Shown piece after piece: positions 1 to 8,002 of a stretch of 11,611 nt of DNA. The notes beneath the pieces are model-generated. The model was not told the DNA's origin, ran no database searches, and was given only the letters and a program-made list of their open reading frames with translations. Within the stretch, counting starts at the first letter, position 1. Each line of letters opens with the position of its first letter. The DNA comes from Planctomycetales bacterium (lineage in GTDB: Bacteria > Planctomycetota > Planctomycetia > Pirellulales > Thermoguttaceae). Both the position numbers and the translations under genes were made by a program. Location of the stretch: the NCBI GenBank assembly GCA_007122045.1, contig SKJM01000609.1, forward strand, positions 1-11,611. Reading direction: 5' to 3'.

Positions 1-1
1 C

Positions 2-883
2 CACGACTTCGAATCGCGCCAATTAGCGGCGCTGCCCGCGCGAATTGTCCCGGGCGGGCTTCCGGCGGCCGATGACGGGCCCCTTTCGGCACTGCACCTC
101 TCCCTGGTGGTGGCGTGGGGCTGCGCGCTGCTGGCTGCCGCCGCCGTCGCGGGGCTGCTTTGGGGGGTGCTGCGGCTGAGCGAGCGCCGCGCCGCGTTCG
201 TGTCGGCCGTTACCCACGAGCTGCGCACCCCCCTGACGACCTTCCAGATGTACGCCGAAATGCTGGCCGACGGCATGGTAACCGACCCGGCGCAGCAGAC
301 CGAATACCTGGCCACGCTCCGCCGAGAGGCCGCCCGGCTGATCCACCTGGTCGAGAACGTTTTGAGCTACGCCCGGCTCGAACGCGGCCGGGCCGACCGT
401 CGCGGCGAGCAACTGACGGCCGGCGAATTGCTCGCCCGCGTCGCGCCGCGGCTGGCCGATCGGGCGCAACAGGCAGGCATGCAGTGGGAAACGCAAGTGT
501 CCGACGGCGCCCCGGATGCCACCCTCCACACCAATTCCGGCGTCGTGGAGCAGATTCTCTTCAACCTGGTCGATAACGCGTGCAAGTACGCTCGGGCGGC
601 CGAGGACCGGCGCATTCACTTGGCCGCGGTACTGGGCGGCGGGCGGCTGGAACTGATCGTGCGCGACCACGGCCCGGGCATCGCGCCGCAAGCTGCGCGG
701 CGGTTGTTTCGCCCCTTCTCCAAGTCGGCCCACGATGCGGCCGAATCGGGTCCCGGCGTGGGGCTGGGCCTGGCCCTCAGCCGGCGCTTGGCCCGCCAAC
801 TTGGCGGAGAGCTGCGTTTCGACTCCGGCGGAGGCGACGGCGCCCGGTTCGTGCTGAGCTTGCCGGCCGCTCCGGCAGCGTAA
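2..883 (+). CDS. Sensor histidine kinase, C-terminal part (5' end outside window)
   Basis: The frame is open from the first bases of the window to the TAA at 881-883, giving 293 visible residues, so the true start lies upstream. A GTG at 107 is only an internal codon. Visible order: end of an extracytoplasmic or linker region; one hydrophobic helix (about residues 36-58); the HisKA dimerisation helix with phospho-acceptor His72 in SAVTHELRTPLT; then the HATPase_c domain with N box FNLVDNACKYA (Asn188 and Asn192), G1 box DHGPGI (Asp222) and G2 box GVGLGLAL (from Gly252). All motifs needed for autophosphorylation are intact. Only about 13 residues separate the membrane helix from the phospho-His, so no HAMP domain fits between them. 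It should autophosphorylate on His and pass phosphate to a response regulator, but neither a regulator gene nor the sensor domain is in the window, so the signal is unknown. Confidence 0.95.
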   Translation, partial: HDFESRQLAALPARIVPGGLPAADDGPLSALHLSLVVAWGCALLAAAAVAGLLWGVLRLSERRAAFVSAVTHELRTPLTTFQMYAEMLADGMVTDPAQQTEYLATLRREAARLIHLVENVLSYARLERGRADRRGEQLTAGELLARVAPRLADRAQQAGMQWETQVSDGAPDATLHTNSGVVEQILFNLVDNACKYARAAEDRRIHLAAVLGGGRLELIVRDHGPGIAPQAARRLFRPFSKSAHDAAESGPGVGLGLALSRRLARQLGGELRFDSGGGDGARFVLSLPAAPAA

Positions 884-914
884 CGGCTGCAAGGCGAGCG
901 ACCGAGCCCGATTT

Positions 915-988
915 ATCGCGTCGTAGGATGGGCATTCCTGTCCGTCGCACCATCGCGTCGTAGGATCGACATTTCTGTCCGTCGCACC
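915..988 (+). repeat. Two tandem copies of a 37-bp repeat
   Basis: Copies at 915-951 and 952-988 start with ATCGCGTCGTAGGAT and end with CTGTCCGTCGCACC. They differ at 3 of 37 positions. The second copy contains the small inverted motif GACA-TTTC-TGTC. They sit 31 bp after the kinase stop codon. Two further partial copies in the opposite orientation follow at 993-1035. The arrangement resembles dispersed intergenic REP-like repeats rather than CRISPR, since there are no spacers. Confidence 0.8.
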
Positions 989-992
989 AGAC

Positions 993-1035
993 GGCCAAGA
1001 ATGTCCATCCTACAGGCCAAGAATGTCCATCCTAC
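993..1035 (-). repeat. Two identical 21-bp copies in inverted orientation
   Basis: Identical 21-bp units occupy 993-1013 and 1015-1035, separated by one A. Each begins GGCCAAGAATGTCC and ends ATCCTAC. Their reverse complement begins GTAGGATGGACATTC and matches the core of the tandem 37-bp copies just upstream. The second 37-bp copy (core 960-980) and the first inverted copy can pair at 17 of 21 positions across a 12-nt loop, so the cluster can fold as a hairpin in RNA or a cruciform in DNA. Confidence 0.8.
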
Positions 1036-1160
1036 TGGTAGACATGCGGATGGCCTTCGCCAAAGAAATGGAACACCTGCGCGGTCCTGCCCGACGTGGG
1101 AAAAGCACAGTGACCTGAAGGGTGTATCGCCACGATACAGTTGTTCGATTCTGCTGCATC

Positions 1161-1212
1161 AAAATAAAACAGGCGAGCCAAGGATCGCTCGGGCAACAAT
1201 CCTTAGCTCGCC
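1161..1212 (-). terminator. Possible intrinsic terminator, minus strand
   Basis: Arms 1172-1185 and 1199-1212 form a 14-bp stem with a single C-A mismatch and a 13-nt loop. Read on the minus strand, the stem ends in GCTCGCC and is followed at once by TGTTTTATTTTG, an adequate U-rich tract. On the plus strand no T tract follows. No minus-strand gene is recognised upstream of it (above 1212), so what it terminates is unclear. Alternatives are a structured small RNA or a relic of a lost gene. Confidence 0.5.
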
Positions 1213-1246
1213 ATAGGTATTCGGAAGCCCCTTTCGGAGCGCTCGC

Positions 1247-1265
1247 AAAAAAGGCCAGCATGGCC
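1247..1265 (-). terminator. Small hairpin plus U6 tract, minus strand
   Basis: GGCCA (1253-1257) and TGGCC (1261-1265) make a 5-bp stem with a 3-nt loop. On the minus strand the stem runs directly into TTTTTT (1252-1247). The stem is short for a terminator by itself. It is nested in a 9-bp inverted repeat, CGCTCGCAA at 1240-1248 with TTGCGAGCG at 1278-1286, that can form the competing longer hairpin. It lies about 35 bp before the stronger terminator-like hairpin on the same strand. Confidence 0.35.
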
Positions 1266-1552
1266 GTCAAGAGTTTGTTGCGAGCGGTTCCGGTGGTAAA
1301 CTTCCGATGCGTCGGGCTTGCCTAGCTTCTCCGTTCCAAGAGGGGACTTGTGAACCGGAATCAACCACCCGACACACAACCACAAACGTTACACGCACCT
1401 TCCTGTTCCAGGCGCCCTGTGCGGGCCCTTCTCTGTTCCAACCCCGCCTGCGCCCGCACCGCCCAGCGGCCAAACGCATCGTTTCGGGTTGTAACGCCCG
1501 ATATGCGTGCAAACGGCGTGCCATTACGCGGCGGCGAAATCGGAAAACCGGG

Positions 1553-1587
1553 TTGGACACAGCCGGGCCGATTGCGGATAGTATGAT
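1553..1587 (+). promoter_or_regulatory. Weak promoter candidate for the HEAT-like gene
   Basis: TTGGAC at 1553-1558 and TATGAT at 1582-1587 resemble sigma-70 boxes, but the 23-nt spacing is too long. The alternative -10, TAGTAT at 1579-1584, gives 20 nt, which is still long. Initiation here would leave a leader of about 70 nt before the ATG at 1666. The assignment is tentative. Confidence 0.25.
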
Positions 1588-1665
1588 ACCATGGGATGAA
1601 CTGCGGAAAGAACCGTCCACCTGCCGTTCGCCCAACGAACCAGCCCTTCGCCTGAGGATATACTT

Positions 1666-3522
1666 ATGGTCGGCCTTCTTGCCACGATGGTGGGGATACT
1701 GCTCGCCGCCCTCGCTCCGGCCGTCGCCGGTCCGGCGGCGCCGCTTGCGGACGGAGCACCGCAACCGACCGTCGAAACCGACGAGCAAAGGCTCTGCGAC
1801 GAGGTGGCCGGTCTGCTCGAACGGCTCGACAGCGACTGCTATGTCACCCGGCGCAGTGCCGCCGAGCGGCTGGAGGCCCTGGTGGCCATGCCCGAGCACG
1901 GCACTCGGTTGGCTGCCCGGTTCCGCCACGCGCTCCGCCAGCCCGACGTGTCATTCGAGGTGCGCTGGCACCTGGAGCGATGGGGCCGGCGCCTGCCGGA
2001 ACTGCCGCCGGAACCCCCCGATGATGCCGCGCCGGAGGAGTTGGACCGCGTGGTCGGCCAACTCGTGGCCGACCCGTACGCGGTGCGCCTGGCGGCCATC
2101 CGCCGGCTGGAGTGGCTGCTGGGCAACGGGAAGTTGGTTGGGCCGATTTCCGCCCGCATCAAGGCGCGGCTCCGCTCCCCCGAGCTGTCCGAGGCCGGCG
2201 CCCTGTACCTCGACGAAGTCTGGCGCGGCCTGCGCCCCATTTGGTCGCAAAGCAATCCGGCCGAGTGGGACCTGCCGGAGGTGCCCGACGAAACCATCCG
2301 CGGCTGGGTCGACGAGCTTGCCCGGGCGATCCCGCCGGGCGCCGAGCGGGGCGCGGGATCGCCGGTACGGGCGGCCAAGCGCGAACTCAGCGATCTGCTG
2401 ATGCGCGACGAGTACGTGCCCCGCGTGGCGGCCGCCCTGAAGCAACGGCTCGAGGAGCCCGTCGACCCCGCTAGCCGTGCTCGCCTCGAGGCCCTGTTCG
2501 ACGAAACCCGCCCCGCCATGGTGGCCGAATACTGGCAGCAACGGCAGCACCAGGCCGAACAGCACCTGCTGGTGGACGTCCCCAGCCAGTCGGCCGGGGC
2601 GGTGCGGCCCAGCCATTTCGACCGGATCGACGACCAAACCGCGCGGTGCGTCAGCGGGGCTTCGCTTTCACCCGGCGAGTATCCGGTGGGCGTTGCCATC
2701 CCGCACCCGCGAACGAGCGACGCGATGTTCCACCTGGTCAACCTGCCGACGCCACGCCGGCGGGTGTGGTACGCGCAGCATGCATTGCTCGACGAGGCCG
2801 TCCGTTTGCGGGAGATCAGCCGGCGCACGGTCGATTGGCTGCGGCGGCAGCAGCGGCGGGTCGACGAGGACGACCTGCGCATGTTGGCCTGGCTGGACCC
2901 GGGGGAGGTGTCCCGGTTTGCCGGTTGGTACTTCACGGCCATCGCCGACGATTCGCTGCCGCCGTGGCAACCCCGGCCCGATCCTTACATGCCGGGCCGA
3001 TTGCTTCCTCTTGCCTCGCCGGCGTACCCGGGCGGCCGGCCCAGTCGGCACGGCGCCCTGGCCCTGCTGTTGGCCGCCGAAGGCACGCGCGAGGCGGTGC
3101 CCGGGCTGCTTGAGGCGATTGATCGCGGCCGCTTCCAGCCGCCTTCCGAGGTGGCTCCGTACCGCCTCGATTGGATCGCTGCGATGTGCATCGCCCAGCG
3201 CGACCCCTGGTCGGAGGTCGACCCTTGGCTCGCCCGCGCCGTGGCCGACCAACGGCCGCTCGTCCTGGCCGACGGGCCGACCGCCGAGGTAGGGGCGACC
3301 GCCGCCGCCCTGCTGCTTGCGCGGCACGGGCAGCGTTTCGCCGAGTTCGGGTTGCAGCCGGTGGGCGATGAGACCCTCACGGCCATCGGGCTGACCGGCT
3401 ACCGCTTCGCCACCGCCGCCGGCCGCCGCCGCGTACTGAGGTGGTGCGCGGAAACCGGCCTCGACCCCGCCGCGCCCGAACACGTTGCGTCACACCCGTC
3501 CGGGGCCGCTGTGGCTCCCTGA
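1666..3522 (+). CDS. Secreted HEAT-like repeat protein of unknown function
   Basis: The protein has 618 residues. The ATG is preceded by TGAGGA (1653-1658) at 7-nt spacing. Residues 1-22 form a hydrophobic signal peptide (MVGLLATMVGILLAALAP, then AVAG), so export is likely. Residues about 40-115 and 120-200 are helical, with HEAT-like pairs such as the segments starting RRSAAERLEALV and VRLAAIRRLEWLL. A proline/acidic break near 105-118 separates them. The C-terminal third contains another helical stretch beginning GALALLLAAEGTREAVPGLL. The middle (about 340-440) has two tryptophan/arginine-rich helices. I see no catalytic motif, zinc site or heme motif. The role is not recognisable; HEAT-like solenoids commonly serve as binding scaffolds. 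It stands alone, with 143 nt or more of non-coding sequence on both sides. Codon bias matches the neighbours, which supports it being a real gene. Confidence 0.85.
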   Translation: MVGLLATMVGILLAALAPAVAGPAAPLADGAPQPTVETDEQRLCDEVAGLLERLDSDCYVTRRSAAERLEALVAMPEHGTRLAARFRHALRQPDVSFEVRWHLERWGRRLPELPPEPPDDAAPEELDRVVGQLVADPYAVRLAAIRRLEWLLGNGKLVGPISARIKARLRSPELSEAGALYLDEVWRGLRPIWSQSNPAEWDLPEVPDETIRGWVDELARAIPPGAERGAGSPVRAAKRELSDLLMRDEYVPRVAAALKQRLEEPVDPASRARLEALFDETRPAMVAEYWQQRQHQAEQHLLVDVPSQSAGAVRPSHFDRIDDQTARCVSGASLSPGEYPVGVAIPHPRTSDAMFHLVNLPTPRRRVWYAQHALLDEAVRLREISRRTVDWLRRQQRRVDEDDLRMLAWLDPGEVSRFAGWYFTAIADDSLPPWQPRPDPYMPGRLLPLASPAYPGGRPSRHGALALLLAAEGTREAVPGLLEAIDRGRFQPPSEVAPYRLDWIAAMCIAQRDPWSEVDPWLARAVADQRPLVLADGPTAEVGATAAALLLARHGQRFAEFGLQPVGDETLTAIGLTGYRFATAAGRRRVLRWCAETGLDPAAPEHVASHPSGAAVAP

Positions 3523-3584
3523 TGGCAGTGCCATCCGCCGGCCGAAGGCGGGTGGGCGTCTCGCGCCCAGCCCCGCCGGCGGGG
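3521..3584 (+). terminator. Cluster of GC-rich hairpins after the HEAT-like gene
   Basis: A 5-bp hairpin overlaps the stop codon (3521-3535). A 9-bp stem with one G-T pair follows (3531-3539 with 3547-3555), then GGGCG/CGCCC (3554-3558 with 3564-3568), then a perfect 14-bp palindrome at 3571-3584. The alternatives overlap and cannot all form together. No U tract follows, so this is not a classic intrinsic terminator. It may still pause polymerase or protect the 3' end. Confidence 0.3.
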
Positions 3585-3610
3585 TGCTACCCGGGGGGCC
3601 GCGGGCAAGC

Positions 3611-3616
3611 TACAAT
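3611..3616 (+). promoter_or_regulatory. Possible -10 box of aspS
   Basis: TACAAT in the context AAGCTACAATTGCC. No good -35 is present at 17 nt. The same GCTACAAT string occurs on the minus strand upstream of pyruvate kinase (7961-7968), which makes it more interesting. Initiation 6-10 nt downstream would place the RNA 5' end at or within the left arm of the large aspS-leader stem. Confidence 0.35.
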
Positions 3617-3620
3617 TGCC

Positions 3621-3758
3621 GGTAACCGTTCACGGGGAGAGTCCGGATTGTCGCGGGTTTAGAGATATAGGTCCGTTTTTTCGGTCGCCATTTCCCCGAT
3701 CATGGCGCCTGTTGGCCGAAAAATGGACCAGTCCCCGGCCGGCCCGTGAACGGTTACC
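3621..3758 (+). promoter_or_regulatory. Large nested inverted repeat, probable aspS leader structure
   Basis: The outer stem pairs 3621-3636 with 3743-3758, 16 bp without mismatch (left arm begins GGTAACCGTTCACGG). Inside, 3670-3684 pairs with 3716-3729 as a 14-bp stem with one G-T pair and one bulged T. A 6-bp stem CGCCAT/ATGGCG (3686-3691 with 3702-3707) caps it with a 10-nt loop. CAAT at 3613-3616 can also pair with ATTG at 3760-3763. The element ends 36 nt before the aspS start. It could be a structured 5' leader controlling aspS. It could instead be a small non-autonomous element with terminal inverted repeats, although I see no clear target duplication. It lacks anything I recognise as a T-box specifier or antiterminator. 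Confidence 0.6.
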
Positions 3759-3794
3759 CATTGTCAAACCTTTCACCGGAAGCGAGAGAATACC

Positions 3795-5561
<1,767 letters not shown>

Positions 5562-5608
5562 CTTCCTCCGGCTCCGGGGCGAAACTGAAGGTTGGAAGGA
5601 GTACCCCC

Positions 5609-6304
5609 ATGCAAATGCCCAACACCTATCGACCGGGCTTCGGCCTCGTCGCGGTTCTGCTGATGGCGCTAGCCGGGTGTCCGCGGGTCGACGTGGTCGA
5701 CGAACCGGCGCCCCAGCCCGCCGAAACCGATACCCCCGACGACCCCGCTGCGCCGGATCCCGGCACCCTCGACCCGCCGGATCCCGAGCCCGAGGAGCCC
5801 CCTCCCCCGACAATCCCTACCGTCAGCCTAACGGAATCACTTCGCGCCACTTGCCTGGTTTTCGTAGATGACCCGTTTCCCGAAGGCGACTTGACCGACG
5901 TCGACGGCACGGAGCACTCGATGCACGACGTGCTCGGCCCCGAACTGACGGTTGTCGTGTTCTGGAACCGCGGGAACGTGCATTCGGTGTTCCAGCTCGA
6001 AGACCTCGCTCGCGACTTCGCCGAACCGCTTGCCGACCGTGGCGGGCGGATCGTTGCCATCAACGTGGGCGATACGCCGGAGGAGGCCGCCGAAGCGGCC
6101 CGAGAAGCCAACGCCGACTTCCTCGTTCTGCTGGACCCTGATCGGGCGTATTTCGGGAAGGTCGCCACCGAGGGCCTGCCGCGAACCTACGTGCTCGATG
6201 CCGACGGCACGATCCTCTGGTTCGACTTGGAGTACTCGCGCTCGACGCGGCGCCTCCTCGAGCAGACCATCGACGCGGCCCTGTCCGACGAGCCGGCGCC
6301 GTAA
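5609..6304 (+). CDS. Thioredoxin-fold (TlpA/peroxiredoxin-like) lipoprotein lacking the CxxC motif
   Basis: The protein has 231 residues. The ATG at 5609 has AAGGAG (5596-5601) at 7-nt spacing. The frame runs open far into aspS, but that extension is a shadow. Residues 1-23 are a lipoprotein signal ending in lipobox LAGC, so Cys24 should be lipidated and the protein anchored outside the cytoplasmic membrane. Residues about 28-68 are a proline/acidic linker. Residues about 75-230 fit the TlpA/AhpC-TSA thioredoxin fold: VVVFWNRGN in the active-site strand and helix, VAINVGDTPEEA, FLVLLDPD, and the cis-proline region EGLPRTYVLDADG (Pro191). Where the family has W-x-x-x-C-x-x-C, this one reads W119-N-R-G-N-V-H-S126, so both redox cysteines are absent, and none appears elsewhere in the fold except one near residue 79. 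It therefore cannot act as an ordinary thiol reductase. A binding or structural role is inferred. It follows aspS by 47 nt. Confidence 0.88.
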   Translation: MQMPNTYRPGFGLVAVLLMALAGCPRVDVVDEPAPQPAETDTPDDPAAPDPGTLDPPDPEPEEPPPPTIPTVSLTESLRATCLVFVDDPFPEGDLTDVDGTEHSMHDVLGPELTVVVFWNRGNVHSVFQLEDLARDFAEPLADRGGRIVAINVGDTPEEAAEAAREANADFLVLLDPDRAYFGKVATEGLPRTYVLDADGTILWFDLEYSRSTRRLLEQTIDAALSDEPAP

Positions 6305-6317
6305 CGCGGCGAGCCGT

Positions 6318-7814
6318 TCACTCCAACTCGTGCACCACGATCATGTTGTGGGCCGTTACCTTCAGGCCGGTCCCGGCAACCAGGACGATGCGATCGCCGC
6401 CCTCGAGCACGCCTTGGGAGCGGGCCCAGGCGGTCACGTGCTCCAGCAGCGCGTGGCTTTCCACCGTGGGGGCGCCGGCCATGGGAATCATGCCCCAGTA
6501 AAGGCAAATGCGGCGGAGCGTCTCGGGCGAATCGCTCACGCCGATCGTGGGCACCCAGTGGCGATTCTTCGCCATGCTCAGCGCCGTCGAACCGCTCGCG
6601 CTGGCCACCACCACGAGCTTCGCATCCAACTCTTCGGCCATCCGCCCGGCGGCGAATACGGTGGCCTCGGTGATGGGATTGATGTCCTCCCCTTTCAGGT
6701 CGGGCAGGCGCGCCGGCGGCCCCTCCCGGCACAGCGGCTCGGTGGCCAGGGCGATCCGGTGCATCATCTCGACCGCCTGCCGCGGGAACCGGCCGATGGC
6801 CGTCTCGCCCGAGAGCATGCAGGCGTCGGTCCCGTCGAGGATGGCGTTGGCCACGTCGGCCACTTCCGCCCGGGTAGGCACCCGCGAGTGCTGCATGCTG
6901 TCGAGCATCTGCGTGGCCACGATGACCGGCTTGCGCCGCCGGTTGCATTCGGCAATGATTCGCTTCTGCTCGACCGCCACCCGCGCAATGTCGATCTCGA
7001 CGCCCAGGTCGCCGCGGGCGACCATCACGCCGTCGGTCGCCTCGACGATTTCCTCAAGCCGTTCGACGGCTTCAGGCTTCTCGATCTTGGCAATCACCTG
7101 CGCCCGCGAGCCGTGCTCGGCGAGCAGCGCCTTCAGGGCCCGGATCTCCTCCGGCGAGCGGACGAAGCTCAGGCCCACGAAGTCGATGCCCGCCCCGGCG
7201 GCCCAGATGGCGTTTTCGCGGTCCTCGGCACCGAGTGCGGGCGCGCTGAGCTTCACGCCCGGCAGGTTCACCCCCTGGCGCGAACGAATGAGCCCCGGCT
7301 GCACCACCCGGCATCGGGCCCGGTCGGCTGTGGCTGCTTCGACCTCCAGACTCACGGTGCCGTCGGCCAGCATAACGCGGTCGCCCGGTTGAAGCTCATC
7401 GACCAGCGGGGCGTAATTGGTCGTGAGGGAATGGACCGTTTGCTCCGGTGAGCGTTCGGAATCGGGCGGGGCCTCCGGATCCTGCCCGGCCGGTTCCGCT
7501 TGCCGGAGGAAGTACACCGTGTCGTCCACGTCGAGTGTGAGTTCATCGCCGGGCAGCTCGCCGAGCCGGATCTTGGGACCGGCCAGATCGGCCAGGACGG
7601 CCACTAGGTGGCCGGTCTCCTCCGAGGCCGCTCGGATGGTTGCCAGGCGAGGCTCTTGATCGGCCGGCTTGCCATGGGCCATGTTCACGCGGAACACGTC
7701 GACGCCGGCCACCAGCAATTCGGCCAACCGCTGCTTCGTGTCGCACGCCGGTCCGACGGTCGCCACGATCTTCGTATGCGAAGGCCGAGGCGGCTCGAAG
7801 GGATGCTGCGCCAT
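6318..7814 (-). CDS. pyk: Pyruvate kinase
   Basis: The protein has 498 residues and converts phosphoenolpyruvate and ADP to pyruvate and ATP, the last step of glycolysis. Seen: N-terminal barrel strand TKIVATVGPACDT (14-26), substrate and phosphate region FRVNMAHG (41-48), DLAGPKIRLG (76-85), B-domain (about 86-188, with a longer acidic/proline loop near 106-128), catalytic KIEKPEAVERL with Lys243 and Glu245, MVARGDLGVE with Asp269, the signature ATQMLDSM followed by PTRAEVADVANAILDGTD, SGETA, and the C-domain to VVHELE. Lys81 in GPKIR and Leu77 next to Asp76 are the combination known from potassium-independent pyruvate kinases. Ala46 replaces the usual Ser of NFSHG, another potassium ligand. 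The start has GGGAGA at 5-nt spacing, buried in a small hairpin. Its 3' end faces the lipoprotein gene with a 13-nt gap. It is divergent from lpd. Confidence 0.97.
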   Translation of the reverse strand: MAQHPFEPPRPSHTKIVATVGPACDTKQRLAELLVAGVDVFRVNMAHGKPADQEPRLATIRAASEETGHLVAVLADLAGPKIRLGELPGDELTLDVDDTVYFLRQAEPAGQDPEAPPDSERSPEQTVHSLTTNYAPLVDELQPGDRVMLADGTVSLEVEAATADRARCRVVQPGLIRSRQGVNLPGVKLSAPALGAEDRENAIWAAGAGIDFVGLSFVRSPEEIRALKALLAEHGSRAQVIAKIEKPEAVERLEEIVEATDGVMVARGDLGVEIDIARVAVEQKRIIAECNRRRKPVIVATQMLDSMQHSRVPTRAEVADVANAILDGTDACMLSGETAIGRFPRQAVEMMHRIALATEPLCREGPPARLPDLKGEDINPITEATVFAAGRMAEELDAKLVVVASASGSTALSMAKNRHWVPTIGVSDSPETLRRICLYWGMIPMAGAPTVESHALLEHVTAWARSQGVLEGGDRIVLVAGTGLKVTAHNMIVVHELE

Positions 7815-7828
7815 TGGGTTCTCCCAAT
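7813..7828 (-). promoter_or_regulatory. Hairpin enclosing the pyk ribosome binding site and start codon
   Basis: On the minus strand ATTGGG-AGAA-CCCAAT forms a perfect 6-bp stem with a tetraloop. The Shine-Dalgarno GGGAGA lies in the 5' arm and loop, and the last paired bases are the A and T of the ATG. The fold would partly hide the initiation site, which suggests tuned translation of pyruvate kinase. Confidence 0.45.
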
Positions 7829-7960
7829 CGGGTTAGGGCTCCTCCGTTTCCAGGTGCAAGCTCGCGCCATGGAACCGGCCACACGCCATGTGCCCTCGCG
7901 CCGGCGAAGCGGTCTGCACGCAGAAATGGAAGAGATCAGGTAATGAAAGGCAGACCTGCC

Positions 7961-7966
7961 ATTGTA
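7961..7966 (-). promoter_or_regulatory. Possible -10 box of pyk
   Basis: Minus strand reads CCGCTACAATGGC, with TACAAT as the -10-like hexamer. No clear -35 stands 17 nt upstream. Initiation just downstream would give a 5' leader of about 140 nt ending at the hairpin over the start codon. It shares GCTACAAT with the candidate aspS promoter. Confidence 0.35.
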
Positions 7967-8002
7967 GCGGAATCACAAGAAAATGCAGGGGGGGCGTGCC
8001 TG

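Larger units (their letters stand above)
884..1665. other. Long non-coding stretch with repeats and hairpins
   Basis: No convincing protein gene lies between the kinase stop and the HEAT-like gene. It holds a four-copy short repeat cluster (915-1035), a 7-bp hairpin at 1123-1139 (TGTATCG, CCA, CGATACA), two minus-strand terminator-like hairpins (1161-1212 and 1247-1265), a 9-bp inverted repeat around the second one (1240-1248 with 1278-1286), and a possible promoter just before the next gene. Between about 1290 and 1550 I see no clear structure. Short open frames here (for example 1001-1216 and 1350-1586) have arginine/proline-rich translations resembling no family I know. Confidence 0.6.

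Noticed and set aside
23-892. 289-residue minus-strand frame opposite the kinase
   Set aside because: Shadow frame; the plus-strand frame has H, N, G1 and G2 boxes.
915-1035. CRISPR array
   Set aside because: Units are adjacent or one base apart with no unique spacers, copies are in both orientations, and no cas gene is present.
1044-1118. 24-residue frame MRMAFAKEMEHLRG and onward
   Set aside because: Too short, no ribosome site, and directly after the repeat cluster; possibly a relic but nothing supports expression.
1350-1586. 78-residue frame beginning GTG after GAGGGG
   Set aside because: A plausible ribosome site exists, but the sequence is low-information, lacks family resemblance and ends inside the possible promoter of the next gene.
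3621-3758. T-box leader for aspS
   Set aside because: No recognisable T-box sequence or specifier/antiterminator arrangement; the structure is one long nested stem.
5952-7451. 499-residue plus-strand frame
   Set aside because: It overlaps the lipoprotein and is antisense to pyk; its translation shows no family motif while pyk has all of its signatures.
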